Notes under the pieces: generated by a model
Told to the model about the DNA's origin: nothing
Databases searched by the model: none
Seen by the model: only the letters and a program-made list of their open reading frames with translations
From: Sulfitobacter marinus
GTDB taxonomy: Bacteria > Pseudomonadota > Alphaproteobacteria > Rhodobacterales > Rhodobacteraceae
NCBI RefSeq assembly: GCF_900116285.1
Contig: NZ_FPAJ01000001.1
Coordinates: 992,001-1,056,000, forward strand
Length of the DNA stretch: 64,000 nt
Direction of reading: 5' to 3'
Part shown: positions 8,272 through 16,599 of the stretch, in pieces
How positions within the stretch are numbered: position 1 is the stretch's first letter
Layout of the letters: every line of letters starts with the position of its first letter
Translations under genes and position numbers: made by a program

Positions 8272-10379
8272 GCGTATGCCCTCTTGTGCTTAACAGAAGT
8301 CGGCGGCGGATTTGATATTCGATGGGTTACTTCGTCTAAATCGACAATCAGGGCGATCTGACCGTCCCCCAAAATTGTGGCCGCAGCGACGAAGGGCACA
8401 TGGCCATAATTCGATTCCAGGCTCTTGATAACGACTTGTCGCTGATCCCGTATCTGATCGACCGCCAGTGCGAACATCGTTCCATTTTCATCTTCGACGA
8501 TAAAAAGAATGTGCTCGTCGCGGCGGCATGAACTGTTCTCATATCCAAAGACCTGCCCGAGTTCGATAATCGGGACCATCATATCGCGGACCGCCACCAT
8601 ACGAGAGGACGGGCCTATTTGGTGGATTTGCGACGGATCGGGGCGGATCGTTTCAAGGATTGCCGATATGGGCACCACCAAAGTTTCGCCCCCCACGTCA
8701 ACAATCATCCCATCCAAAACCGCAAGGGTGAGCGGTAGGCTAATTGATATGGTTGTCCCTTCGCCCGGGCTTGAAATGATTGAAACCCGCCCCCCAAGAC
8801 GGCGAATTTCACTGTTCACAACGTCCATCCCGACCCCGCGGCCAGAAAGATTTGTCACCACATCCGCCGTCGAAAACCCCGGCATGAAAAGCAGTCGGTC
8901 AATTTCGCCTTCACTTAACTGAGCCGTCGCCTGTATCAGCCCCTTAGCAATGGCCGAGGCCAGAACTTTATCGCGTTTTACGCCAGCACCATCGTCAGAT
9001 ACTTCAATCACCACGCGGCCGGACCGATGTGCGGCCGACAGCCTGATGCATCCAGCCTCCTCTTTTCCTGCTTGCAGACGGTCTGGCCCCATTTCCACCC
9101 CATGATCCACGGCGTTTCTTAATATATGGGTTAACGGGTCCACCAAGCGTTCGATCATAATGCGATCCACCTCGGTATCCTCTCCCTCCGAGGTAAAGCG
9201 CACCTCTTTACCCGCCATCTGTGCGGTTTCCCGTACAATACGTGCCATGCGCTGGAACAACGGCTTCACCGATTGCGCGCGAATGGCCATGATCCCCTCT
9301 TGAATGATTCTGGTCAGAGATTTGAAATCATCAAGCGTCGCCATCACGTTCCTGCTGACCGGGCCGCTGTGTTCCAAAAGGGACTGGGTCATCACAGATT
9401 GGGTGATCACCAACTCGCCGACCAGATTGATCAATTCATCCACCTGCCCCAAATCGACACGCACCGTCGATTTATGCGGCGCGGGCGGTTTTATTGTCGG
9501 CTCGGGCAGTACTGAGTCTGGGGTATCCGGCTCTGTAATGCCTGCCGGGTCATCGACCTCAACTTCTTGAACATTGGCCGCATTGTCAGTTTGGGCCATG
9601 GGGTGCTGTGGCACATCAACCGTGCCGTCACTGAGTGACACTTGCAGTTGCGCATGTGGCTCTGCGAATTCAAATATCTCGCGAATGTCACTCTCTGACC
9701 GGTCCGAGGCGAGGCTCAACCGCCAGGTTGCTGCTGGGTGTGGATCGTCCCAGGGTGCCTGCTCGTCCAATTCAACATCCACTTTCAGCCGTCCCAACGT
9801 TTCAAGCTCGCGAAACAACTGAACAGGCTCATGCCCGTTTGCATATAGCGCAGCCGTCGGGGTGAATGAGATATTGAAAACGGGTAGTTCCGGCCCATTA
9901 TCGACGGGTAAAGCCCCGTCATCATCCAAGGCGAGGGGCACAAAATCCGCCAGAAAATCCCCTTCCGGCTCCGCCACTGGCTCGGCTTGAGACAGGGACA
10001 TAATCTCGGAGGTCTGAAGCGCGAGCCTGTCTGGATCCGGCTCAAAACCTGCCGCAGCGAGGGATATCAAATCCGCCAGATAATCAGCTGCGCGATATAA
10101 GACAGGGATACTGTCAGAGGTTGTTAACAGCTGCCCGCCACGCAATTCGTCCAAAATGGTTTCATACGCATGGGCAAATTGCGCAATTGCGTCCAGAGAA
10201 AAAGACGCCGCCCCCCCCTTGATCGAATGCACCGCACGGAACATGCTATTCACCTGATCAGGGTCGGGGCTTGTCTCTTCGACTTCCGCCTCTATCGCGT
10301 TCAACCCATCCGTCAGATCCTCAAGCTGCTCCTCACATTCTTGGAAAAATATTGCGCGCAATTCGGTCAGTGAGGACAT
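8268..10379 (-). CDS. cheA: Chemotaxis histidine kinase CheA
   Basis: This 703-residue kinase autophosphorylates in response to receptors and passes phosphate to CheY. The HPt domain holds the phosphorylated His at residue 51 (FRAVHSIKGGAASF). A variable linker rich in Pro, Asp and Glu follows (about 130-300), then the dimerisation helices starting near VRVDLGQVDELINLVGELV, the ATPase (HILRNAVDHGVE, DDGAGV, GRGVGMDVV) and a C-terminal CheW-like domain. A GTG at 10385 overlaps the cheY stop, but AAGG eight bases before the ATG at 10379 supports this start. The linker is where a P2 CheY-docking domain would lie, but I cannot assign it firmly. Confidence 0.96.
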   Translation of the reverse strand: MSSLTELRAIFFQECEEQLEDLTDGLNAIEAEVEETSPDPDQVNSMFRAVHSIKGGAASFSLDAIAQFAHAYETILDELRGGQLLTTSDSIPVLYRAADYLADLISLAAAGFEPDPDRLALQTSEIMSLSQAEPVAEPEGDFLADFVPLALDDDGALPVDNGPELPVFNISFTPTAALYANGHEPVQLFRELETLGRLKVDVELDEQAPWDDPHPAATWRLSLASDRSESDIREIFEFAEPHAQLQVSLSDGTVDVPQHPMAQTDNAANVQEVEVDDPAGITEPDTPDSVLPEPTIKPPAPHKSTVRVDLGQVDELINLVGELVITQSVMTQSLLEHSGPVSRNVMATLDDFKSLTRIIQEGIMAIRAQSVKPLFQRMARIVRETAQMAGKEVRFTSEGEDTEVDRIMIERLVDPLTHILRNAVDHGVEMGPDRLQAGKEEAGCIRLSAAHRSGRVVIEVSDDGAGVKRDKVLASAIAKGLIQATAQLSEGEIDRLLFMPGFSTADVVTNLSGRGVGMDVVNSEIRRLGGRVSIISSPGEGTTISISLPLTLAVLDGMIVDVGGETLVVPISAILETIRPDPSQIHQIGPSSRMVAVRDMMVPIIELGQVFGYENSSCRRDEHILFIVEDENGTMFALAVDQIRDQRQVVIKSLESNYGHVPFVAAATILGDGQIALIVDLDEVTHRISNPPPTSVKHKRAYA

Positions 10380-10381
10380 GG

Positions 10382-10750
10382 TCACAACCTTGCCACGCGG
10401 CGGATTGCAGAAACCAGTCGGCTGTCGTTAAACGGCTTTACGATCCAACCGGTCGCCCCAACACTGCGCGCCCGATCCTTTAGCTCGGGACTGTTTTCGG
10501 TGCTGAGAACGAGAATTGGAATTGATGTATTCTGGCCCGTGCTGCGGACAGTTTCAATAAACCCAAACCCATCCATACCCGGCATATTGATGTCTGTGAT
10601 GATGACATCAGGGTTTGTGTCAGCCAATTTTCGCACGCCATCGGCACCGTCTTCTGCTGTGGTCACGAAAAACCCGGCGTCCTCAAGGGTCAGTCGCAGC
10701 AGATCGCGCATCGTCCGGGAATCGTCAATCGCGAGAATACTGATACTCAT
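10382..10750 (-). CDS. cheY: Chemotaxis response regulator CheY, first copy
   Basis: This is a 122-residue receiver-only protein. It has the acidic pair in LAIDDSRTMRDLL, the phosphoacceptor Asp in VIITDINMPGMDGF, the Thr of LVLSTENS and the Lys of IVKPFND. The second half resembles CheY and CheY-like Tax proteins more closely than the copy after cheR does, so the two cheY genes probably have different roles, such as motor binding and phosphate sink. It overlaps the STAS gene by four bases and cheA by a few, within one operon. Confidence 0.93.
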   Translation of the reverse strand: MSISILAIDDSRTMRDLLRLTLEDAGFFVTTAEDGADGVRKLADTNPDVIITDINMPGMDGFGFIETVRSTGQNTSIPILVLSTENSPELKDRARSVGATGWIVKPFNDSRLVSAIRRVARL

Positions 10751-11022
10751 AGCGGTTGCTCTCCTCCTAGAAGGGCCTCAGCCATGCCCATCAACCTCAA
10801 GTCATCCACAAAATCTGGGGAGGCTTCAATTTGGAATACATGACCGGAAGACAGGCAGAAACGCTGGAAACGCAGCAGAATTTCAGCCGCGCGCGCGCCC
10901 ACAGAAAGCACCTTGAGGCCGTCTATAGTGATGTCCTGCCCACTCTTTTGGGCAAGCAATCGGATCAGGTCATCTGCCTTGCCAGAGTGCAGTCGATCGG
11001 AAAGCATTATCTTACAGGTCAT
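10747..11022 (-). CDS. STAS-domain protein of the che operon
   Basis: The 91-residue protein has the length and pattern of a single STAS domain: a short strand, a helix, then VLSVGARAAEILLRF where anti-sigma factor antagonists carry their phosphorylated Ser/Thr. Ser40 sits at that site. STAS proteins bind kinases, nucleotides or partner proteins, and small STAS genes next to cheY and cheA are known in several alphaproteobacterial che operons. The gene ends in an ATGA overlap with cheY. Whether CheA or another kinase acts on Ser40 is unknown. Confidence 0.8.
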   Translation of the reverse strand: MTCKIMLSDRLHSGKADDLIRLLAQKSGQDITIDGLKVLSVGARAAEILLRFQRFCLSSGHVFQIEASPDFVDDLRLMGMAEALLGGEQPL

Positions 11023-11026
11023 CTCA

Positions 11027-11584
11027 TCATTTCCCGAAAAACTGGATATCGTCCAAAGACTGGTTTTGCGCTTGCCGCATCACCACATCGGCTTCGTCAT
11101 CATCGACCAGCAACTGGCTGACCCGGCCGGTCGTAGGCGTAAAGCGAATAGCGCGCGCCTGCTGCCCGCCCAAGCTACTTCCCACAACGGGCATGCCTTC
11201 TATCTCAAGGAAACTAATCGCAAACTCGCAATTTTTTGCACCGATATGGCCCATTCTTCCCGACATCGTCGCCCCACCAAAAATCTTGGCGCGCAATCGT
11301 GATTTTCTGGCTCCAAGTTTCAACAGCCCGTTGATCAATATCTCCATAGCGAAAAGCCCGTATCGCTCGGAATGGCTGTCGCCGTCGGGGCCCGTCGCCA
11401 GCAGGAAATGGTTCATCCCGCCAACCCGCGCCACGGGATCAAAAAGACATGTGGCAACGCAGGACCCCAGCAGGGTTTTCAAAACAACGTCGGGGGCATC
11501 GCTGACCTGAAATTCGCCTTGTGCGACGAAAATATCATCGGTTTGATCAGGCCACATCTGTGAATCGCTCAGACATAGTGCCAT
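11027..11584 (-). CDS. cheD: Chemoreceptor glutamine deamidase CheD
   Basis: CheD converts glutamines on chemoreceptors to glutamates, creating methylation sites. The 185-residue protein carries the catalytic set in order: Thr37 and Cys42 in KTLLGSCVATCLFDP and His59 in GGMNHFLL, followed by the typical KIFGGA and GAKNCEFA motifs. The ATG at 11584 gives a 20-residue leader before the domain; Met10 is an alternative. It lies 46 bases downstream of the large MCP and four bases before the STAS gene. Deamidation by CheD is especially relevant here because no cheB gene is nearby. Confidence 0.95.
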   Translation of the reverse strand: MALCLSDSQMWPDQTDDIFVAQGEFQVSDAPDVVLKTLLGSCVATCLFDPVARVGGMNHFLLATGPDGDSHSERYGLFAMEILINGLLKLGARKSRLRAKIFGGATMSGRMGHIGAKNCEFAISFLEIEGMPVVGSSLGGQQARAIRFTPTTGRVSQLLVDDDEADVVMRQAQNQSLDDIQFFGK

Positions 11585-11630
11585 CTAACGGTCCCTTCCC
11601 AGTTGCATTGGTCCATGATCCCTATCCACA

Positions 11631-14171
11631 TCAAAAATCTGTCCATGTGCCGGTAGCCGTGGCCATAGGTTCAATCGCCTGTTTTACTGGCGGCTCTAAG
11701 CGTTCAATTTTCCCCTTCTTTGGTTTCTGGGCCGTTTCGACAATGGCTTTGGGTTCGGCAAAATCCACAACTTGTTCTGTCAGTTGAAAGTGATAGATGG
11801 TCTCGACCAAGGCTGCGGCTTCTCGTTTCAGCGCATCACTTGCGGCGGTGGTCTCCTCCAGTCGTGCCGCGTTTTGCTGTGTTGATTGATCAAGCTTGGT
11901 TACCGAACTGTTGATTTCTTCTAGGTTTAAAGATTGCTGGCTGGCCGAAATTGCAATTTCGGAAACCTGCGTTGAAATATCATGAACAGACGTGGCAATC
12001 TCTTGCAGAGACTTTCCTGTTTCGCCGACCAAATCCACGCCGATTCTAACTTGGGCAACCGACTGCGCGATCAGACCATTGATCTCGGTTGCGGCTTCCG
12101 ACGAGCGTTGGGCCAGCGCCCTGACTTCAGATGCAACCACAGCAAAGCCTCGGCCAGCATCACCAGCGCGCGCCGCCTCGACCCCTGCGTTCAAGGCAAG
12201 AAGGTTGGTCTGAAATGCAATATCATCAATGACTTTGACGATCGACGCGACCTTTTTGGAGGAGATCGAAATCTCGTCCATCGCCGTAACCGTTTTCAGA
12301 ACAACAACCCCGCTCTTTTCCGCGTTTTTCCTTGCTTCTGCGACAATAGTATCGGCTTTCTGGGCCCCTTCGGCGGTGCCGCGCACGGCGGCGGTCAGAT
12401 CGTCCAAGGCCGAGGCCGCCTGCTCCAACGTGGCGGCGGTCCCCTCTGTTCGACGCGATAACACCTCGGTGGTGCCGCTGATGTCTTGCGATTCATTGCG
12501 AATGGTTTCAGCGCGGCTGGCGATACCGCCAAGCGCTTGGCACAGCTGTCCCACCGCATTATTATAATCCTGTCGCAATTCCTCGAAACGATCTGCGAAA
12601 GGTTCGGACAGATTTGCGTGCAAATGGCCGTCTCGCAACCGTTTAAAGGCAACGCGCAACGTATCGACGACCTTGGCGCGCTCGTGGCTTAGTTCTGCAC
12701 GCTCCCATTGGGCTTGCTCGGTGGCTTGCGTTGCCTCGGTTATGTCACGGCCCAATAAAAACAGACGGTACGGTTTCTTGTCGGTACCGATGACCGATGT
12801 AATGCTGCCTTCGACAATAACATCGCTGCCATCAACCCCGCGAAACACCATTTTACCGATGAAAGAACGGCCCTTTTTGAGTTTTGCTACCAAATCTTCC
12901 GCGTCGCTCGACATCAAAGACGCCAGTGTTACATGCCCCGGCATGCCCTTTGGCCTGCCGATCGTCGCAGAAAATATTTTGTTCTCGTCAAGCAACGTTC
13001 CTTCGGGGGAAAACTCAGCCCTCAGCTGGGTCGCGTTTATCTCGTTGATAAGAGCGGTGCTTTTCCAAACATCCGTGACGTCTTGCCATTCAAGGACAAA
13101 GCCGATTTTCGTGTCTTTGTTATCGCGGATGGACTTGATTTTGAGAGAGATACGGACGTCATCAATTGAAATCGTGGTCGCAAATGCCGCGTCATCGCCC
13201 CCACCGATATCCGCCAACATATCGCTGGAGATAACATCAAAAAGCTCCAATGATCTACCGACCAGGTTTTTGGGATCAAAACTGGAAAACCTGTTTTGAA
13301 ACTGGGTGATGCGGTTTTGGCAAAGCTCTTCGAAAGCCGGGTTAACGGCAAATATCTCCCCTGTTTGATCGGCAAGGAGCAACGCCGCCGATGAGTTGTT
13401 GAACGCTTCGCGCTTGAAACTTGCCTCGCGCGCGCCGTCAGCCGCCTCAGCAAGATCAGCGCGCAGATGCTCCACCGCCTTGCCCATCATACCAAATTCA
13501 TCCTGCCGGGCTGCGCTCGCGACTTCTGTCTTGAAATCACCTTGGCGCAAAGCCTCAACCGTTTTGGTCAAGGCCGACATCGGCCGCAGGATAATGCCGT
13601 GAAACGCCAGAAACGTCGCAATCACCGCAATCAGGCCAATAATGCCCGTGGCCATCAGTGATTTCATCTGAGTGGATGCCAAAAAATCGGCCAGCGGGTC
13701 AGCGGACCAGCGCATTGAAAATGCGCCTACGTTTCGGGCCGTTCCATGTATCAGCGGGAAAGCGACCAGATTGGTCTGTTTCGACACGATCCGGGTTTCG
13801 GCCCCGACGGCACTGCGCGCGAAATCGGCCAATGCGGCATCCGTGTTGGCCCCGTGTTCGGCAACCACCCAACCATCGGCATCGACGACGACATAGCTGA
13901 TAAAGGAATTTTCATCTCGGTCATCGAACTGCGCGAACAAACTGTTGATATCGCGATATTTTTTATAGGCAACCGGCGCAGGCAATGCGGACGCCAGCAA
14001 CTGACCGCGGTCTTCGGCCCGGGCGGCCAAGGTTTCACCCGCGAGGTAGCTGAGTGATGCATTTTGCAGAACCAGCAGCGGAAGCACGACAATCGAAATA
14101 GAAAGCACAGCGGCAAGTGCAAACTTTGTCGCAACTGAATGCAGGATATTCACGCGGTTTGGCATCGGCAT
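11631..14171 (-). CDS. Methyl-accepting chemotaxis protein with PAS domains and CheR-tether tail
   Basis: The 846-residue chemoreceptor has a first membrane helix near 15-37, a periplasmic sensor domain to about 185, a second helix ([20 protein letters not shown]) and a HAMP domain ([20 protein letters not shown]). Two PAS-like regions follow (about 260-370 and 380-480), then the signalling domain with SFQ-like core [20 protein letters not shown]. The last residues, GTWTDF, fit the CheR/CheB-binding pentapeptide pattern xWxxF on a flexible tail of about 30 residues rich in Lys, Pro and Thr. It is preceded by a secreted sensor protein gene only 26 bases upstream and followed by cheD. Confidence 0.94.
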   Translation of the reverse strand: MPMPNRVNILHSVATKFALAAVLSISIVVLPLLVLQNASLSYLAGETLAARAEDRGQLLASALPAPVAYKKYRDINSLFAQFDDRDENSFISYVVVDADGWVVAEHGANTDAALADFARSAVGAETRIVSKQTNLVAFPLIHGTARNVGAFSMRWSADPLADFLASTQMKSLMATGIIGLIAVIATFLAFHGIILRPMSALTKTVEALRQGDFKTEVASAARQDEFGMMGKAVEHLRADLAEAADGAREASFKREAFNNSSAALLLADQTGEIFAVNPAFEELCQNRITQFQNRFSSFDPKNLVGRSLELFDVISSDMLADIGGGDDAAFATTISIDDVRISLKIKSIRDNKDTKIGFVLEWQDVTDVWKSTALINEINATQLRAEFSPEGTLLDENKIFSATIGRPKGMPGHVTLASLMSSDAEDLVAKLKKGRSFIGKMVFRGVDGSDVIVEGSITSVIGTDKKPYRLFLLGRDITEATQATEQAQWERAELSHERAKVVDTLRVAFKRLRDGHLHANLSEPFADRFEELRQDYNNAVGQLCQALGGIASRAETIRNESQDISGTTEVLSRRTEGTAATLEQAASALDDLTAAVRGTAEGAQKADTIVAEARKNAEKSGVVVLKTVTAMDEISISSKKVASIVKVIDDIAFQTNLLALNAGVEAARAGDAGRGFAVVASEVRALAQRSSEAATEINGLIAQSVAQVRIGVDLVGETGKSLQEIATSVHDISTQVSEIAISASQQSLNLEEINSSVTKLDQSTQQNAARLEETTAASDALKREAAALVETIYHFQLTEQVVDFAEPKAIVETAQKPKKGKIERLEPPVKQAIEPMATATGTWTDF

Positions 14172-14197
14172 TTTCTAGCTCTCACAACCTTGGGGAC

Positions 14198-14776
14198 TTA
14201 GGGGAACGCGGCGGCATCAATGCCGAACGTCACTGCACCGACCGGGGTTCGCGTGATCGGATCGACCAATGTCACCGAAACTTGCCGCTGGTAGGTGTTT
14301 GCGGATTCGTCAAATTCGATCCCTCCTTTATGGATGGCCCCTGCACCTTTTGGAAAAGTCTCCAGAAATTTGGCTTCGTCGCCTTGCCAATAATCGGTGG
14401 TGACATTGCTGATCGCCGCATTCAAACCCAACGCATCCATCACGATAATTTCGGTAATGCGCCCCCCTGACCCCTGAACCAACGCACGCAGATAGGCCGA
14501 TGCAGATACGGCTGTAACAAGGCCAATCAGCGCCGGATCGCCGGTTCCGATTTCCCTGCGCCACTGGTCGTCTTGGGCCAGCACTTCTTGGGAGCTCAAG
14601 TTCATGTTTCGAAAATTGCTTTTAGCAAGAGCTGCCCAGATCGACCCCTCGTGCTCTAGATTGACGACCTGCGCTAGGACGTAGGCCACCGCGTTTTCTT
14701 CGGCTGTGTTCGCCGCAGAGGCAGCGCCCCCCGCAAAGCCAAAGATCACAGCCATCACGCGCAGTACAGCCAGCAC
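14198..14776 (-). CDS. Standalone periplasmic PDC-like sensor protein
   Basis: The predicted 192-residue product has a signal peptide (MLAVLRVMAVIFGFAGGAASA) and then a single soluble domain. The tail, with ITEIIVMDALGLNAAISNVT, TTDYWQGDEAKF and DPITRTPVGAVTFGID, has the sequence of a PDC/Cache sensor domain as found outside membranes in chemoreceptors and kinases, but here there are no membrane helices after it. The chosen GTG at 14776 has AAGGGG eight bases upstream; the frame also opens at 14845 but that start would bury the signal peptide. It heads the che operon, 26 bases before the large MCP, so it may bind a ligand and present it to that receptor. Confidence 0.75.
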   Translation of the reverse strand: MLAVLRVMAVIFGFAGGAASAANTAEENAVAYVLAQVVNLEHEGSIWAALAKSNFRNMNLSSQEVLAQDDQWRREIGTGDPALIGLVTAVSASAYLRALVQGSGGRITEIIVMDALGLNAAISNVTTDYWQGDEAKFLETFPKGAGAIHKGGIEFDESANTYQRQVSVTLVDPITRTPVGAVTFGIDAAAFP

Positions 14777-14860
14777 TAGAAAGACCCCTTGTGGTGTGCC
14801 AGCCCCGTTGCCAGCCCGTCCCTTTAAAGGGAAAAGTCTTTGCAAGCTGTTAAGCGAGCC

Positions 14861-14883
14861 TATAAAAATCTGCCGATTTTATA
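14861..14883. promoter_or_regulatory. AT-rich inverted repeat upstream of the che operon
   Basis: TATAAAAATC and GATTTTATA flank TGCC, giving nine-base arms with one bulged A. It lies about 85 bases upstream of the first gene of the che operon. It could be an operator or part of the promoter. No known consensus was matched. Confidence 0.35.
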
Positions 14884-15087
14884 CGATATGCCCCTTGCCG
14901 CGCGCGGCCTAGGCGATAAACCTGTGGCTGGCACGCACCCAGTGCTCGCGCCAAAATGAAGCACCGAGGCATCGCTGCCTACCCAATACTGGGTTCGTTG
15001 TGCACATACACCCAACGGCATCACGCGCCCCAAACAGCGCATCCGCTGTGCGAAGATCATATACGATGAAATGCGAATGCAGAGGGG

Positions 15088-16293
15088 TTAGATAAGCTCT
15101 TTTATCTGAACGTTTCGCGCCGAGATCGGTAGCGCGAATTTGCGCGCCCGTGCTGCATGCTGCTTGACGATTTCGCGTTGCAGCTTGTTGTTCGGGATTG
15201 GCAAGGCCGGAGGAACAAGATCGTTCAACAGCCCGCGCTCTTCGATATCCAATAAATCATCGGTGGACAGACACTTGGCGCTTTCGGCCGTTTTGCTGAG
15301 GTAAAAGCTTTCGGCGGCGACCCCATTTGCGAATATCACCTCGTGGCGATCAAACAGGATATGATAATACGTCACGCCTTTGGCAGGGCAAACGCAGGAT
15401 ATCCGCTGAAGCTGCGCCAAATGATGCGCCGCGATCAGCACACGCTGCGCATCGGACAGTTCGGCAACCGCCATGGATTCCATGACGATCCGATGCTGAC
15501 GCGATACCAATAAATCTTGCGTGGGAATTCTGGGGCCCAACGCATCAGACGCGATACGGATCGGACGAATTTTTTCATCTGCAACGATCTCAACACCCGA
15601 GAAATGCCGGTGACCAATCCAACGGATCGTTTGCAACCCATGTTGCTGGGTCCTCACCTGATCGCCCACCTTCAGTCTCTCAACCCGACGTTCACCGCCC
15701 GCGCAGGCAATCATTGTTCCGGCCACAAAACACGGCGGCGGCGTTGATCCACTGTCGCCCATTCCAGGCCGTAAGGACACAATCGGTGTGTCAATATTTG
15801 GCGCATCCCATCTGACCGAAGCATCGCCGCGACCGTTTATAACATTTTGCTGGTCGACTGCGGTGAAATCTACGCCCGGCTCAATAAAGGTCGAGGAATT
15901 AATCTCGGTTGCGAAGTTATTGTTGTAGGGTTCATTGAACCCACCAATCATGTAGGCCTGTTCGACAGTGTCATAGCCGGATGAGTTTACCGAACTCAGA
16001 ACGACGCCTTGATAAGTTACGTTATGGTTATTGTCTGAAAAGCTCCCGCCAAGCACCGGCTGGATATAGATATATTCACCCGTACTCGTATCCTGTGTCC
16101 ACTGTGCCTGATCGGTCGGCAAAAGAAAGCTCAGCGTTCCACCATTTACGGTGTCGGTCGCCTCGTTCCCGTCTTCGTCGAAGGCTGTCAAACGCAGTTG
16201 AAATCCGTTCGCAAGCGCAACATATTCGTCGGGGCTGATCGCGATCTCAAACCGGTCACCACCAGTTTGTTCAAACTCGGAAATTCGTGCCAT
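15088..16293 (-). CDS. Hint-domain (Hedgehog/intein-like) secreted protein
   Basis: The 401-residue protein has an acidic Asn/Asp/Gly-rich N-terminal half with beta-strand pattern and no classical signal peptide, then a Hint domain from Cys188 (PPPCFVAGTMIACAGGERRV, KVGDQVRT) through VSRQHRIVM and a GVTYYHILFDRHEVIFANG block. These blocks are the signature of the Hint family that is common in Roseobacters, where the N-terminal Cys and the block His support self-cleavage, and the proteins are usually exported by type I secretion. A GAAAGGAAA ribosome site precedes the ATG. No RTX repeats or secretion genes are adjacent. What the N-terminal half does is unknown. Confidence 0.85.
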   Translation of the reverse strand: MARISEFEQTGGDRFEIAISPDEYVALANGFQLRLTAFDEDGNEATDTVNGGTLSFLLPTDQAQWTQDTSTGEYIYIQPVLGGSFSDNNHNVTYQGVVLSSVNSSGYDTVEQAYMIGGFNEPYNNNFATEINSSTFIEPGVDFTAVDQQNVINGRGDASVRWDAPNIDTPIVSLRPGMGDSGSTPPPCFVAGTMIACAGGERRVERLKVGDQVRTQQHGLQTIRWIGHRHFSGVEIVADEKIRPIRIASDALGPRIPTQDLLVSRQHRIVMESMAVAELSDAQRVLIAAHHLAQLQRISCVCPAKGVTYYHILFDRHEVIFANGVAAESFYLSKTAESAKCLSTDDLLDIEERGLLNDLVPPALPIPNNKLQREIVKQHAARARKFALPISARNVQIKELI

Positions 16294-16599
16294 TTAATTT
16301 CCTTTCGAAACAATATCTTTGATCAGCATTGGAAGAAATGAATGATCTAGGCCTGTGAGGCAGCTTTAACTGTTTTCTAAGGAAATAGAATTCGGCGTGT
16401 ATCTGGTCAATTGTCTCGGGGTCCGAGCCGTCCAAGCAATTCGCAATCGTGTCATTAATGTTGCTGTTTTGTGGGGTCTAAGGCGGTGCCCTGCCCGAAA
16501 TCACGCCGCCAACTGCGATCTTGCCCCGTTTGACATGTATCAAGGCACCGCGATGCGGCGCGGTGCTACAACGCCCACACCCCCCATCGGAGCGGCACC
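16294..16599. other. Gap between the Hint gene and macA
   Basis: These 306 bases separate divergent genes. They contain the FNR-like box at 16530-16543 and the presumed promoters of both flanking genes. I see no gene. A 68-codon plus-strand frame starting at 16397 overlaps macA and lacks support. Confidence 0.6.
16530..16543. promoter_or_regulatory. Candidate FNR/FnrL box upstream of macA
   Basis: TTGACATGTATCAA matches the FNR-type palindrome TTGAT-N4-ATCAA at nine of ten defined positions. Its centre lies about 63 bases before the macA start codon, leaving room for a start site near 16578 at the -41.5 distance used by activating FNR. It would make this export operon respond to low oxygen. 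No promoter elements were confirmed. Confidence 0.5.
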
